Below, piece by piece: positions 21,320 to 32,563 of a stretch of DNA of 64,000 nt. The stretch spans positions 744,001-808,000 of the forward strand of contig JBBMOL010000248.1 of assembly GCA_037954665.1 (NCBI GenBank). Reading direction: 5' to 3'. The first letter of the stretch is position 1, and each line of letters opens with the position of its first letter. Source of the DNA: Laguncularia racemosa (taxonomy: Eukaryota > Streptophyta > Magnoliopsida > Myrtales > Combretaceae). The notes under the pieces are model-generated. The model searched no databases. It was not told the DNA's origin and saw only the letters and a list, made by a program, of their open reading frames with translations. Both the position numbers and the translations under genes were made by a program.

Positions 21320-22933
21320 TGATGGGTGTCGAATCCAACAAAAATAAAACCTACTCCTAGACAATTATATGATTTGCATATAGTGGTGAGTAGGGTCGAA
21401 TCCACAAGGATTGGTAAAGATATTTCTATTCAAAGAGAACAATAAGAAAAAGGAAAATGGGGGGGTTTTGTTTGTGAATCAAATAAAGTAAAACAAGGTA
21501 AGAAAATCAGATATTGGTAAAAGCCTAGCCAAAGGAATCAAGATGGTTTAATTCTAGGAATTGATCATCGATGCAAATGTTCTCTATTCTTGTTCTAGAT
21601 AAATTGGTTATGGTTATTAACAAGCTCTAACAACCTATCTCTCCTTATTTCCTCGATAACCTCAGACAAGCGCTTTGAATTATTTCTCTTATTGATTAAA
21701 CAACCCTTAGGATTTAATCTATCAATAGCATTAAGATCTAGAGAGATCACCAATTCATGCCAGTAGATTATAAGATAACCTATTTAAACATGATCACACA
21801 CCTCCATAACATGAATTCGATCATCTCTTTTATAACCAAACATGTTATTGTGTCACTAAGACTAGAACAATCAAACAATTACGGATTTGACGTGCTAGTT
21901 GACAATATATTAACTTGCTAATTGAGTAGAAGAGCTCTATTCATACCAATCAATAAAGATAATAATGACAAAACGATTAGAAGATATATGAATACCCGAA
22001 AGCAAAGAATAGAATAAATACAAGTCAATTAGACCTCACTATTCGTGGAGAATTAAACATCAATGACCCTTTGGCTAGAAAAGTAGCTTAGCTACACATG
22101 TTCATCAATAAAACGAAAATAAAAGATAGAAACATAATGAACCCGGTTGCTTGCTCTGCCTCCGCGTTTCCTTCTTCAAGATCCAAGATTCCAAGATCAA
22201 AAGTTGTCCTAACCCTCTAGGGTTGGCTCTATTTATACTATTAGATGGATAGCATGTGATCTTTTGCTAGCAAGATACGAAAATATCTTTCCTTTTTCAA
22301 GTAGATTTCGAGAAGTGAAGATACGTCTGCCTGGCACGCCCCACCACACGGCCGTGGGTTAAGCCGTGCCATCCTCTGTGCATATTCTTCAAGTCTTCAA
22401 CCGCGCCCAGTGTGAACCACGGTTACACACACGGCCAGATTTCAAGCCGTGCCTTCGTCTGTGCATAATCTTTAAGTCTTCATCCGTGTCCAGTGTGTAG
22501 CACGGTTACAACCACGGCTAGATTTCAAGCCGTGTCTTCATCTGGTTGATGTTCCACACTTTCTTCTCCTTCGCACATCTATCTTCCACCACGGCTTCAA
22601 GCACGGTTTATCCCACGGGTTCCACCACGGCTGTGCCTTAAGCCGTGTCTCTCTCTGTTCAAAGTCCTCATTTTCGCCTTCTTTTCCAATGTGTAACACG
22701 GTTTGAACCTTGGCCGTGCCTCAAACCATGCTTCCTCCGGTGGTGTAATTTCTTGTCTTGATCCAAGTTGTAGATGACTTCTCTAAAATACTTGAATTAG
22801 CATCCTTGACTCCATTTAACTTGATTTATCACGATGATAGAATTAAAGTACCATTTCCTTATGATTTCTATAAAATCAATAATAATTTAACACAATTTAT
22901 ACTATAAAGATTGAGTATAAAATGGCTCTATCA
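21320..22933 (-). repeat. Athila-b LTR B (5' LTR of the gag-protease unit)
   Basis: Starts TGATGGGTGTCG and ends CTCTATCA on the plus strand. It lacks the GTTTCAAAA insertion seen in A and D and has its own 12-bp deletion near 21712. In its U3 it shares variants such as TAGCACGGTTACAACC with LTR C. Its right neighbour is another copy of the 3' internal region, giving an LTR-internal-LTR-internal order. Confidence 0.92.
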
Positions 22934-24442
22934 AATTCCCCCACACTTAAACTCTTGCTTGTCCTCAAGCAATTGCATCAAATCAATTGAGAAATCTATC
23001 ATAGATTATACAAACTTTCTTTTCATCATTCCAAGCATCTATTCATTTGTAATTCATGACTTGTAGTTTTAATGTCTACTACTTCAACCAAACTGGTTTC
23101 CTGTGATCAAATTACTATGGGCAAAATTCAATAGCTAATCTAAACAAAACAAACTTTAATCCTCATGTTTAGCAAAAGAATTTTTATTCCAAAAGTAAAT
23201 ACTTAATCCACTAAGTAAGAACACGCAATTAAACTTCATTGGACATTAGCAAACATATAATCCTTGTAACATAAAGTAAAAGCATATAGTATAAGCTCTT
23301 TGCTAGATATTTTCCCTTTTATACATCTTTGTTTTATTCAATGAATGTTCACATTCATGCTCTTTTGATTTATTCAAGCGTCTATTTTGACGGGTTTTTG
23401 CCCGCTTCTTTTTATGAACTTTTGCCTTTTTCGCCCTTATCGTTATAGTGAGTTCATTGAGTCGGCAACATCCCGAGCTCATCACTCAAGTGACCGGGTT
23501 TTGAGATACCCCTACGGACTCTTCCTCACTCTAACATTCAAGTTTGAATACTCTTAACTCAATTAGTTGAATCATTGGAGTAATGGCTATGCTTGATTCT
23601 TTTTTTTTTTTTCCTCGCTAAGTGTTATGATTGCTTTACAAACAACTTCAAAGAGTATACAGTAGCTAATATAACCTAGAAGTAAACTTGTTTATTTTTC
23701 ACTTAGGGACTCGACTTACTCTTAGACTTCCAATTCTAAAGCTAAATACAAAGTAAATTTGTTTCTTAAAGATTTCACTACTTAATTTTAACCATGTATT
23801 CTAATCACAGCAGTGGGTGAGTAAATCATTTGAACAAGTCAATTTCACATTTTGTAGATGTTTATTACAACATTTAGTACAATCTCTAGATTTCATGATA
23901 ATTTTGAAAAAATTTGGCTTAAAATTGCTTAAGGACAAACATTCAGTGTATAAGTTAGTTATCTATTCTCTATATTTTATTATCCTCTCCCCCACACTTA
24001 GCTTGAACAGTGTCCTCACAGTTCCTAATTCAGCACAATTGAAGAGGAATTAACAACACGAAGGACATTAGAGAATAAGAGAGAGGAAATATTGGTACTT
24101 CCCTGGTATTGGAGTGCTCCCTTTAAGCTCTAGAAAGTGTCATCTAATGATATGTATCCTTGCTGCAGCCGATCCAAAGAGTTCAAAACTACACTAAAAT
24201 CAAAACAAACTAAACTAAAACAAAAAAAAAAAACTAAAACGAACCAAAACTAATGCAAAAGAAAACTTTTTTTTTTTTACATGGGTTGCCTCCCATGAAG
24301 CGCCTTTCTTTAACGTCTTTAGCTAGACGTTCCTGGCTAAATATTCGGATAAGGATTTGGATTCCAGCCTTGGTGCCTGTGGTAATGGGTTAATAATATC
24401 CGCAACAAAAACAGGAGAGATATCGTTAGGGTGTTTCATGGC
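22934..24442 (-). other. Athila-b partial internal region, minus orientation
   Basis: A copy of 17562 to about 19100: polypurine tract, 3' UTR and the last codons of gag-protease (plus 24327-24442). One of the two tandem GTAACAAAAACAGGAGA-type segments of the ORF C-terminus is absent here. No complete ORF is present. Confidence 0.9.
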
Positions 24443-25960
24443 TAAATTTATGATGGTGAAGTAATTAGATTTAACATTTATGATGCCATGAAACACCCTA
24501 ACGATATCTCTCCTGTTTTTGTTGTGGATATTATTAACCCATCACCTCAGGCTCCAAGCTTGGAATCTAAATCCTTATCCGAATATTTAGCCAGGAACGT
24601 CTAGCCAAAGACGTTAAAGAAAGGCGCTTCATGGGAGGCAACCCATGTAAAAAAAAAAAAAAAAATTGTTTTGCATTAGTTTTGGTTTGTTTTAGTTTTG
24701 TTTTGTTTTAGTTTAGTTTGATTTGATTTTAGTGTAGTTTTGAACTCTTTGGATCGGCTGCAGCAAGGATACATATCATTAGATGACACTTTCCAGAGCT
24801 TAAAGGGAGCACTTCAATACCAGGGAAGTACCAATATTTCCTTTCTCTTATTCTCTAATGTCCTTTGTGTTGTTAATTCCTCTTCAATTGTGCTGAACTA
24901 GGAACAGTGAGGACACTGTTCAAGCTAAGTGTGGGGGAGAGGATAATAAAATATAGAGAATAGAGAACTAACTTATACTCTGAATGTTTGTCCTTAAGCA
25001 ATTTTAAGCCAAAGTTTTTCAAAATTATCATGAAATCTAGAGATTGTACTAAATGTTGTAATAAGCATCTACAAAATGTGAAATTGACTTGTTCAAATGC
25101 TTTACTCACCCACTGCTATGATTAGAATACATGGTTAAAATTAAGTAGTGAAATCTTTAAGAAACAAATTTACCTTGTATTTAGCTTTAGAATTGGAAGT
25201 CTAAGAGTAGGTCGAGTCCTTAAGTGAAAAATAAACAAGTTTACTTCTAGGTTATATTAGCTACTATATACTCTTTGAAAAAAAAAAAAAAATCAAAATC
25301 AAGCATAGCCATTACTCCAATGATTCAAGTAATTGAGTTAAGAGTATTCAAACTTGAATGTTAGCGTGAGGAAGAGTCCGTAGGGGTATCTCAAAACCCG
25401 GTCACTTGAGTGATGAGCTCGGGATGTGCCGACTCAATGAACTCACTATAACGATAAGGGTGAAAAAAGGCGAAAGTTCATGAAAAGAAGCGGGCAAAAA
25501 CCCGTCAAAACAGATGCTTGAATAAATCAAAAGAACATGAATGTAAACATTCATTGAATAAAACAAAGATGTATAAAAGGGAGAATATCTAGCAAAGAGC
25601 TTATACTATATGCTTTTACTTTATGTTGCAAGGATTATATGTTTGCTAATGTCCAATGAAGTTTAATTGGGTGTTTTTCCTTAGTGGATTAAGTATTTAC
25701 TTTTGGAATAAAAATTCTTTTGCTAAACATGAGGATTAAAGTTTGTTTTGTTTAGATTAGCTATTGAATTTTGTCCATAGTAATTTGATCACAGGAAACC
25801 AATTGGGTTGAAGTAGTAGACATTAAACTACAAGTCATGAATTACAAATGAATAGATGCATGGAATGATGAAAAGAAAGTTTGTATAATCTATGATAGAT
25901 TTCTCAATTGATTTGATGCAATTGCTTGAGGACAAGCAAGAGTTTAAGTGTGGGGGAATT
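24443..25960 (+). other. Athila-b partial internal region, inverted copy
   Basis: The plus strand here reads in element sense: the end of gag-protease (about 24450-24603, stop TAG at 24601-24603), the GGAGGCAACCC hairpin, the 3' UTR, and a polypurine tract GTGGGGGAATT just before LTR C. Confidence 0.9.
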
Positions 25961-27586
25961 TGATAGAGCCATTTTATACTCAATCTTTATAGTATAAATT
26001 GTGTTAAATTATTATTGATTTTATAGAAATCATAAGGAAATGGTACTTTAATTCTATCATCGTGATAAATCAGGTTAAATGGAGTCAAGGATGCTAATTC
26101 AAGTATTTTAGAGAAGTCATCTACAACTTGGATCAAGACAAGAAATTAAACCACCGGAGGAAGCACGGTTTGAGGCACGGCCAAGGTTCAAACCGTGTTA
26201 CACACTGGAAAAGAAGGCGAAAATGAGGACTTTGAACAGAGAGAGACACGGCTTAAGGCACGACCGTGGTGGAACCCGTGGGATAAACCGTGCTTGAAGC
26301 CATGGTGGAAGATAGATGTGCCAAGGAGAAGAAAGTGTGGAACATCAACCAGATGAAGACACGGCTTGAAATCTAGCCGTGGTTGTAACCGTGCTACACA
26401 CTGGACACGGATGAAGACTTGAAGATTATGCACAGACGAAGGCACGGCTTGAAATCTGGCCGTGTGTGTAACCGTGGTTCACACTAGGCGCGGTTGAAGA
26501 CTTGAAGAATATGCACAGAGGATGGCATGGCTTAACCCACGGCCGTGTGGTGGGGCGTGCCAGGCAGACGTATCTTCACTTCTAGAAATCTACTTGAAAA
26601 AGGAAAGATATTTTCGTATCTTGCTAGCAAAAGATCACATGCTATCCATCTAATAGTATAAATAGAGCCAACCTTAGAGGGTTAGGACAACTTTTGATCT
26701 CGGAATCTTGGATCTTGAAGAAGGAAACGCGGAGGCAGAGCAAGCAACCGGGTTCATTATGTTTCTATCTTTTATTTTCGTTTTATTGATGAACATGAGT
26801 AGCTAAGCTACTTTTCTAGCCAAAGGGTCATAGATGTTTAATTCTCCACGAATTGTGAGGTCTAATTGACTTGTATTTATTCTATTCTTTGCTTTCGGGT
26901 ATTCATATATCTTCTGATCGTTTTGTCATTATTATCTTTGTTGATTGGTATGAATAGAGCTCTTCTACTCAATTAGCAAGTTAATATATTGTCAACTAGC
27001 ACGTCAAATTCGTAATTGTTTGATTGTTCTAGTCTTAGTGATGCAATAACATGTTTGGTTATAAAAGAGATGATCGAATTCATGTTATGGAGGTGTGTGA
27101 TCATGTTTAAATAGGTTATCTTATAATCTACTGGCATGAATTGGTAGTCTCTCTAGATCTTAATGCTATTGATAGATTAAATCCTAAGCGCTTGTCTAAG
27201 GGTTGTTTAATCAATAAGAGAAATAATTCAAAGCGCTTGTCCGAGGTTATCGAGGAAGTAAGGAGAGATAGGTTGTTAGAGCTTGTTAATAACCATAACC
27301 AATTTATCTAGAACAAGAATAGAGAACATTTGCATCGATGATCAATTCCTAGAATTAAACCATCTTGATTCCTTTGGCTAGGCTTTTACCAATATCTGAT
27401 TTTCTTACCTTGTTTTACTTTATTTGATTCACAAACAAAACCCCCCCATTTTCCTTTTTCTTATTGTTCTCTTTGAATAGAAATATCTTTACCAATCCCT
27501 GTGGATTCGACCCTACTCACCACTATATGCAAATCATATAATTGTCTAGGAGTAGGTTTTATTTTTGTTGGATTCGACACCCATCA
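25961..27586 (+). repeat. Athila-b LTR C (inverted)
   Basis: Starts TGATAGAGCC and ends ACACCCATCA. It has a TATAAATAG box at about 26653-26661 and the CACGG/CCGTG array upstream in U3. It groups with LTR B by shared variants. It is followed by a 21-bp spacer, AATTTTGATCACGGAATTGT plus T (27587-27607). Only the first bases of the spacer resemble the normal LTR-to-PBS sequence, and no PBS follows. Confidence 0.91.
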
Positions 27587-27607
27587 AATTTTGATCACGG
27601 AATTGTT

Positions 27608-29241
27608 TGATGGGTGTCGAATCCAACAAAAATAAAACCTAGTCCTAGACAATTATATGATTTGCATATAGTGGTGAGTAGGGTCGAATCCACAGGGATT
27701 AGTAAAGATATTTCTATTCAAAGAGAACAATAAGAAAAAGGAAAATGGGGGGTTTTGTTTATGAATCAAATAAAGTAAAACAAGGTAAGAAAATCAGATA
27801 TTGGTAAAAGCCTAGCCAAAGGAATCAAGATGGTTTAATTCTAGGAATTGATCATCGATGCAAATGTTCTCTATTCTTGTTCTAGATAAATTGGTTATGG
27901 TTATTAACAAGCTCTAACAACCTATCTCTCCTTACTTCCTCGATAACCTCGGACAAGCGCTTTGAATTATTTCTCTTATTGATTAAACAACCCTTAGACA
28001 AGCGCTTAGGATTTAATCTATCAATAGTATTAAGATCTAGAGAGACTACCAATTCATGCCAGTAGATTATAAGATAACCTATTTAAACATGATCACACAC
28101 CTCCATAACATGAATTCGATCATCTCTTTTATAACCAAACATGTTATTGCGTCACTAAGACTAGAACAATCAAACAATTACGGATTTGACGTGCTAGTTG
28201 ACAATATATTAACTTGCTAATTGAGTAGAAGAGCTCTATTCATACCAATCAACAAAGATAATAATGACAAAACGATCAGAAGATATATGAATACCCGAAA
28301 GCAAAGAATAGAATAAATACAAGTCAATTAGACCTCACAATTCGTGGAGAATTAAACATCTATGACCCTTTAGCTAGAAAAGTAGCTTAGCTACACATGT
28401 TCATCAATAAAACGAAAATAAAAGATAGAAACATAATGAACCCAGTTGCTTGCTCTGCCTCCGCGTTTCCTTCTTCAAGATCCAAGATTCCAAGATCAAA
28501 AGTTTCAAAAGTTGTCCTGACCCTCTAGGGTTGGCTCTATTTATATTATTAGATGGATAGCATGTGATCTTTTGCTAGCAAGATACGAAAATATCTTTCC
28601 TTTTCCAAGTAGATTTCGAGAAGTGAAGATTCGTCTGCCTGGCACGCCCCAACACACAGTCGTGGATCAAGCCGTGCCATCCTCTGTGCATATTCTTCAA
28701 GTCTTCATCCGCGCCCAGTGTGAACCACGGTTAGACACACGGTCAGATTTAAAGCCGTGCCTTCATCTGTGCATAATCTTCAAGTCTTCATTCGTGTCCA
28801 GTGTGTACCACGGTTACACCCACGGCTAGATTTCAAGCCGTGCCTTCATCTGGTTGATGTTCCACACTTTCTTCTCATTGGCACACCTAGCTTCCACCAC
28901 GGCTTCAAGCACGGTTTATCCCACGGGTTCCACCACGGCCGTGCCTTAAGCCGTGTCTCTCTCTGTTCAAAGTACTCATTTTTGCCTTCTTGTCCAGTGT
29001 GTAACATGGTTTGAACCTTGGCCGTGCCTCAAACCGTGCTTCCTCCGGTGGTGTAATTCCTTATCTTGATCCAAGTTGTAGATGACTTCTCCAAAATACT
29101 TGAATTAGCATCCTTGACTCCATTTAACCTGATTTATCACGATGATAGGATTAAAGTACCATTTCCTTATGATTTCTATAAAATCAATAATAATTTAACA
29201 CAATTTATACTATAAAGATTGAGTTTAAAATGGCTCTATCA
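27608..29241 (-). repeat. Athila-b LTR D (outer right LTR)
   Basis: Starts TGATGGGTGTCG and ends GGCTCTATCA next to the right TGCAC duplication. It differs from LTR A only at scattered positions by eye and shares its GTTTCAAAA insertion. A and D therefore look like the original terminal pair of the insertion. Confidence 0.91.
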
Positions 29242-29246
29242 TGCAC
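29242..29246. repeat. Athila-b target-site duplication, right (TGCAC)
   Basis: Identical to 15924-15928; it marks the outer right boundary of the four-LTR complex. Confidence 0.92.
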
Positions 29247-30425
29247 CTTTCAACTCACTAAGGTAACCTAATGTCAAATAGGAAGTGGGAAAACGAGTTG
29301 CATCGAGTTTAATCAAGCTCCTCCCTTTAGTGTATCTCCTCAAGATTGAGATGAGTATAATCCTGGAATAAATATATGTAGTAATTTGCCTCCCTTTTGC
29401 AATTGTTCCATGATGGATCTTCAAATTCTTCTCAATGTCCTCTAAGATCAAATCAATGCAATGTGCTATACAAGGTGTCCAGTATAAGTATTTTCTTTTC
29501 TCCATCAATTTTTCCCCTATTGCTTTATAATTTGCAGCATTATTTGTGATTACTTATACAATATTCTCCTCTCCAGCCTTCTCCACAATATCATTAAACA
29601 TGGCAAAAACTTTGTCGGTTGTCTTGGATATATTAGAAGCATCTATAGACAATAAAAGACCATTCCTTTGGGGCTATTCACTAAGAAATTGCATATGAAA
29701 CGCCTTTTTCTATTAGTCCATGCATCCAACATAATAGAGCGACTTGTTTTTTTCCATTCAACTCTTTAAGTAATTCCATTGTTTGAGCTACTTCTTTCTT
29801 CAAACAAGTCACCCTTAGCTCATGATAGAAAGGAGGTTTAAGCCTACGACTATATCGACTAAACACCTAAAGCATCTCGGCAAACTTTAGATTTTTTACA
29901 CAATTAAATGGAATTGCACTAGTCTAGAAAAAACAAGCAATTTGTTGGCAACGTTCTTCTCTCAAATCTTTCTTCATGAATTGGTTAATTGTATGTTGGT
30001 TTGCCTATGTTTCACTTCCATCATTTTTTTTCAAAAAGAAATCCATGCATTCCTTTCTTTTTTTTTTTCTCTACGTATGCTTGCTCAACCTCATCATCAT
30101 CATCACTAGAATCTTCAATGCCATGAATTTGCTTTCTTTTCATTTTTGATATTTTTGTCGCTTTCAACTACATTGTTAAGATTTCATTTTTTACATCATT
30201 TGGGATATTGGTACGTGACTCTACATCATCACACACACACTCCAAGTGATTCTTGAATCTGTAAATGCCTTTACTAATAGCCTTGTCACAATACTTGCAT
30301 TTTACCTTTTTCCCATTGTTATCTACATCAATTCCATGCTTTTAACCAACATCATATCTATTTCCAAGTGCATTATTTCTTTTGAAGCTCTCTTTAGATT
30401 ATTTAGAAAATGACATTTCAACTTA
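29247..30425 (-). pseudogene. hAT-a transposase, N-terminal part (BED finger and DUF659)
   Basis: The minus strand begins near 30416 with MSFSK. A BED-type zinc finger follows (KVKCKYCDKAISKGIYRFKN and an HL...C continuation, about 30190-30320) for DNA binding. Next comes the DUF659/catalytic region: SIMLDAWTNRKRRFICNFLV (about 29690-29760), NSPKGMVFLLSIDAS, and VITNNAANYKAIGEKL. An open stretch (29508-29239) reads KRKYLYWTPCIAHCIDLILE and then TKGRSLIKLDATRFPTSYLT, a hallmark of plant hAT proteins. Frameshifts and stops separate the blocks. The last codons of the open stretch run into LTR D and are not part of the gene. Confidence 0.85.
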
Positions 30426-31934
30426 GTTAATACTTAAAATCCTATAAGGAAATAAAAATAAAGAGTAAAGACAAAGTAAAAGATAATAGAAAAAAAAAAG
30501 AAAGGAAAAAAAATACCAAGCAATGTATCACATTTTGTAGATTTTAATGGAAAACAAATTAAATGTTATTGCATTTTGTTGTAATGAGAAGAAAAAAGAA
30601 AGAAAGCATAGCATGTTGTAGGCACACAACATTCATCTTAATGGCAGATAACTTCCAAATGTTCGACTTCGAAGTAAAACTGAGAACACAAATTTATAAT
30701 GTAATAATTATGATCAAATTAATAAATATTTATATAAGTCGACTCACATTAAACTAAGCTTAATAACCAAGAAAAGAAAAGAACAATTGTATGCTTTCAC
30801 TAGCGTAGTTGGTCGATAAAAAAAAAGTTTATAATAAGTCTCTTGTACTCAATTAATTTATCTCTTTTATACGAGACTAGCTATAGCATTCGGGTATTAA
30901 TTTTCTGGTCAAAATGTATGCAACAATGCTTTTACTTGAAAAAAAAAAAAAAAAGCCTCTCAAGCTCCAGTCTTAGTAGAAAGGATAAAGGTTTAGAAGT
31001 GATTTGGGAGGCTAATGTGGGTTATGGTTTCAAATCAAATATCTACAAGATAAGACCTCATATTTTATCTATATTTTCCTATCACCCCAAGTGAAAGAGG
31101 GTAACTTATTGAATGATATGGCATAAATCTGTGTTAAAATCACTAGCCCCACTTATTAGTCTTAAAAAGCTACTCTTCAAAGGACTATTGCTAGAGATAC
31201 AACAAGTGATTTCGAATTTCCTAGATGTCAACAATTTCAAATTTCCTAGTAAGCTAACATAGGTAGAAATGGAGCATATAGTAGAACAATACCTATAAAC
31301 GAAAATACCCATAAGCGAAAATAGGCAATAACAATTAACAACCAAGAGAACTAGAGAAGGACATAACCTAATTACCTGAACCTAAAAAAGAGATGTGAAT
31401 TTGATATTTTGCCTTGTCTCTCTAGAGTCCACAATCAAATGAGGAAATCCAATCTAGACTTCAACTCAAACCTTTTCTATACACAATGCGATAGAAATTA
31501 CATGTGAGATTGTGAGTCTGTGACTATGACTTGTGAAATCTGAGAAGTAAATTGAGTGAGAAGTGAGAAGATGAAGGTTGAAGGTTGAACGGAGGTTAGG
31601 TCATAGAAGATGAAGAAAAAGAACAAGAATAGGGGTCATGTATGTTGTACAGTAGAATGTAAGGCTGGATGCACACAAAAATGACCACAACCTAATAATA
31701 TGGAAGCTAGGTTGGGCTTTTTTTGAATTAGGTGGTCCATTATAGTCTCTTGGACCGAAATTTGCAGTACTCACTAGAATTGGTAGAAATGGCCTCTCAC
31801 TCGCAATTCTATCGATTTTACTGTTTTAATTGTGATTCCATTATGATTTTACCCTCAAACCAATTTTGTATGCAAGTTGACAAGAAATATGCTCCTAAAC
31901 TTGTAAAATTGTAGAAACATACAAGTTAACTTGC
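30426..31934. other. hAT-a 5' non-coding region
   Basis: About 1.5 kb between the transposase start and the right inverted end. A-runs (30480-30515, 30940-30955) and general AT-rich sequence are seen. I find no ORF with an ATG and homology. Confidence 0.5.
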
Positions 31935-31950
31935 GAGTTTGACAACTACA

Positions 31951-32563
31951 TCTGTTAGTATTTTTTATACATTGTTAGTCTATAGACTCTAGAGTAGGGA
32001 ATATCTATTGTGGACTATAAATTACGATCCTGGCAAGGGTAATGGGAGTTTTGAACAACTTCCCTCCTATGGCCTCTTTAAAAGAAGTGATTCTTATCAA
32101 ATTGACTTCTTTTAGACAAATGCATATATTACCTAAAGTGGAGGAACTTCAAGGAGAAGCGTCAAGCCAATCTACTAATGTTAGTAAAGGGCTAAGGTCT
32201 TAGTTGGATAAGATTGAGTCTAAGGTAGATAAGATGATCAAGAAGTTTTGAAAAATTTTAGATCTATAAAGCCGTTATCACATAGATCTTGTGAGGGCAT
32301 TTAGAAGACAAAATCTAATGGAGAGATTTACTCGTAATGCAGCCACACAATTCAATATTGAATTTTCAGCTAACATGGATACAAGTGATTAAATTCCAAG
32401 ATTATATGATGATGAAAGCGAGAAGATGGAGGAAGAGGAAGAGGAAGACGGAGATGGAGATAGTGATGATGATGAAGGATTGGTGGATGTAGAAGAAGAA
32501 AATGAGGATGAAGGAGATGGAAATAAAGAGGAGGAGGAGTCCAATCATGATTCGTTTTACTAA
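31951..32563 (+). pseudogene. Athila-a env-like ORF, 3' part with acidic tail
   Basis: This is the continuation of the ORF broken at 14263. Translation is interrupted by stops but ends in an open run from about 32396 to 32563. The tail is very acidic (runs of E and D including EKMEEEEEEDGDGDSDDDEG) and ends SNHDSFY before TAA. Such glutamate-rich tails are known at the end of Athila env-like ORFs. No transmembrane segment is evident in the part that can be read. Confidence 0.65.

Larger units (their letters stand above)
21320..27586. repeat. Large palindrome, arms about 3.1 kb, centre at about 24443
   Basis: The left arm (21320-24442) is LTR B plus the 3' part of the internal region. The right arm (24443-27586) is the same material inverted, ending with LTR C. 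The left arm breaks off within the protease-coding region at GTTTCATGGC. The right arm begins about 38 bp further into the same gene, so the centre is a head-to-head join with a short asymmetric spacer (24443-24480). By eye the arms are nearly identical over their length. Transcribed across, this would form a very long hairpin RNA. Confidence 0.9.
15929..29241 (-). mobile_element. Athila-b: rearranged four-LTR, gag-protease-only retrotransposon complex
   Basis: The 13.3-kb insertion is flanked by identical TGCAC duplications. Its order on the plus strand is LTR A (minus orientation), gag-protease internal region, LTR B (minus), partial internal region (minus), partial internal region (plus), LTR C (plus), a 21-bp spacer and LTR D (minus). 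All LTRs have TGAT...ATCA ends and similar length (1.61-1.63 kb). The PBS matches tRNA-Asp, and the gag type and PPT are Athila-like. No reverse transcriptase or integrase is present, so it resembles the non-autonomous TR-GAG class. The palindromic half and the extra LTRs are not explained by one normal integration. Confidence 0.88.
29242..31950 (-). mobile_element. hAT-a DNA transposon, N-terminal segment
   Basis: The other half of hAT-a. It carries the 5' part of the transposase gene, a presumed promoter/5' region (30430-31930, AT-rich with no clear ORF) and the right inverted end at 31935-31950 (GAGTTTGACAACTACA). The 12-bp inverted match with 14268-14279 and the flanking 8-bp duplication define the ends. 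Confidence 0.82.

Noticed and set aside
21251..21364. Upstream extension of the Athila-b gag ORF (38 extra codons)
   Set aside because: These codons cross the LTR end and the tRNA-Asp PBS; the ATG at 21250 is the natural start.
16970..29045. CRISPR-like spaced repeats in the LTR motif arrays
   Set aside because: The repeats are degenerate LTR modules in eukaryotic retrotransposons, without unique equal-length spacers or cas genes.
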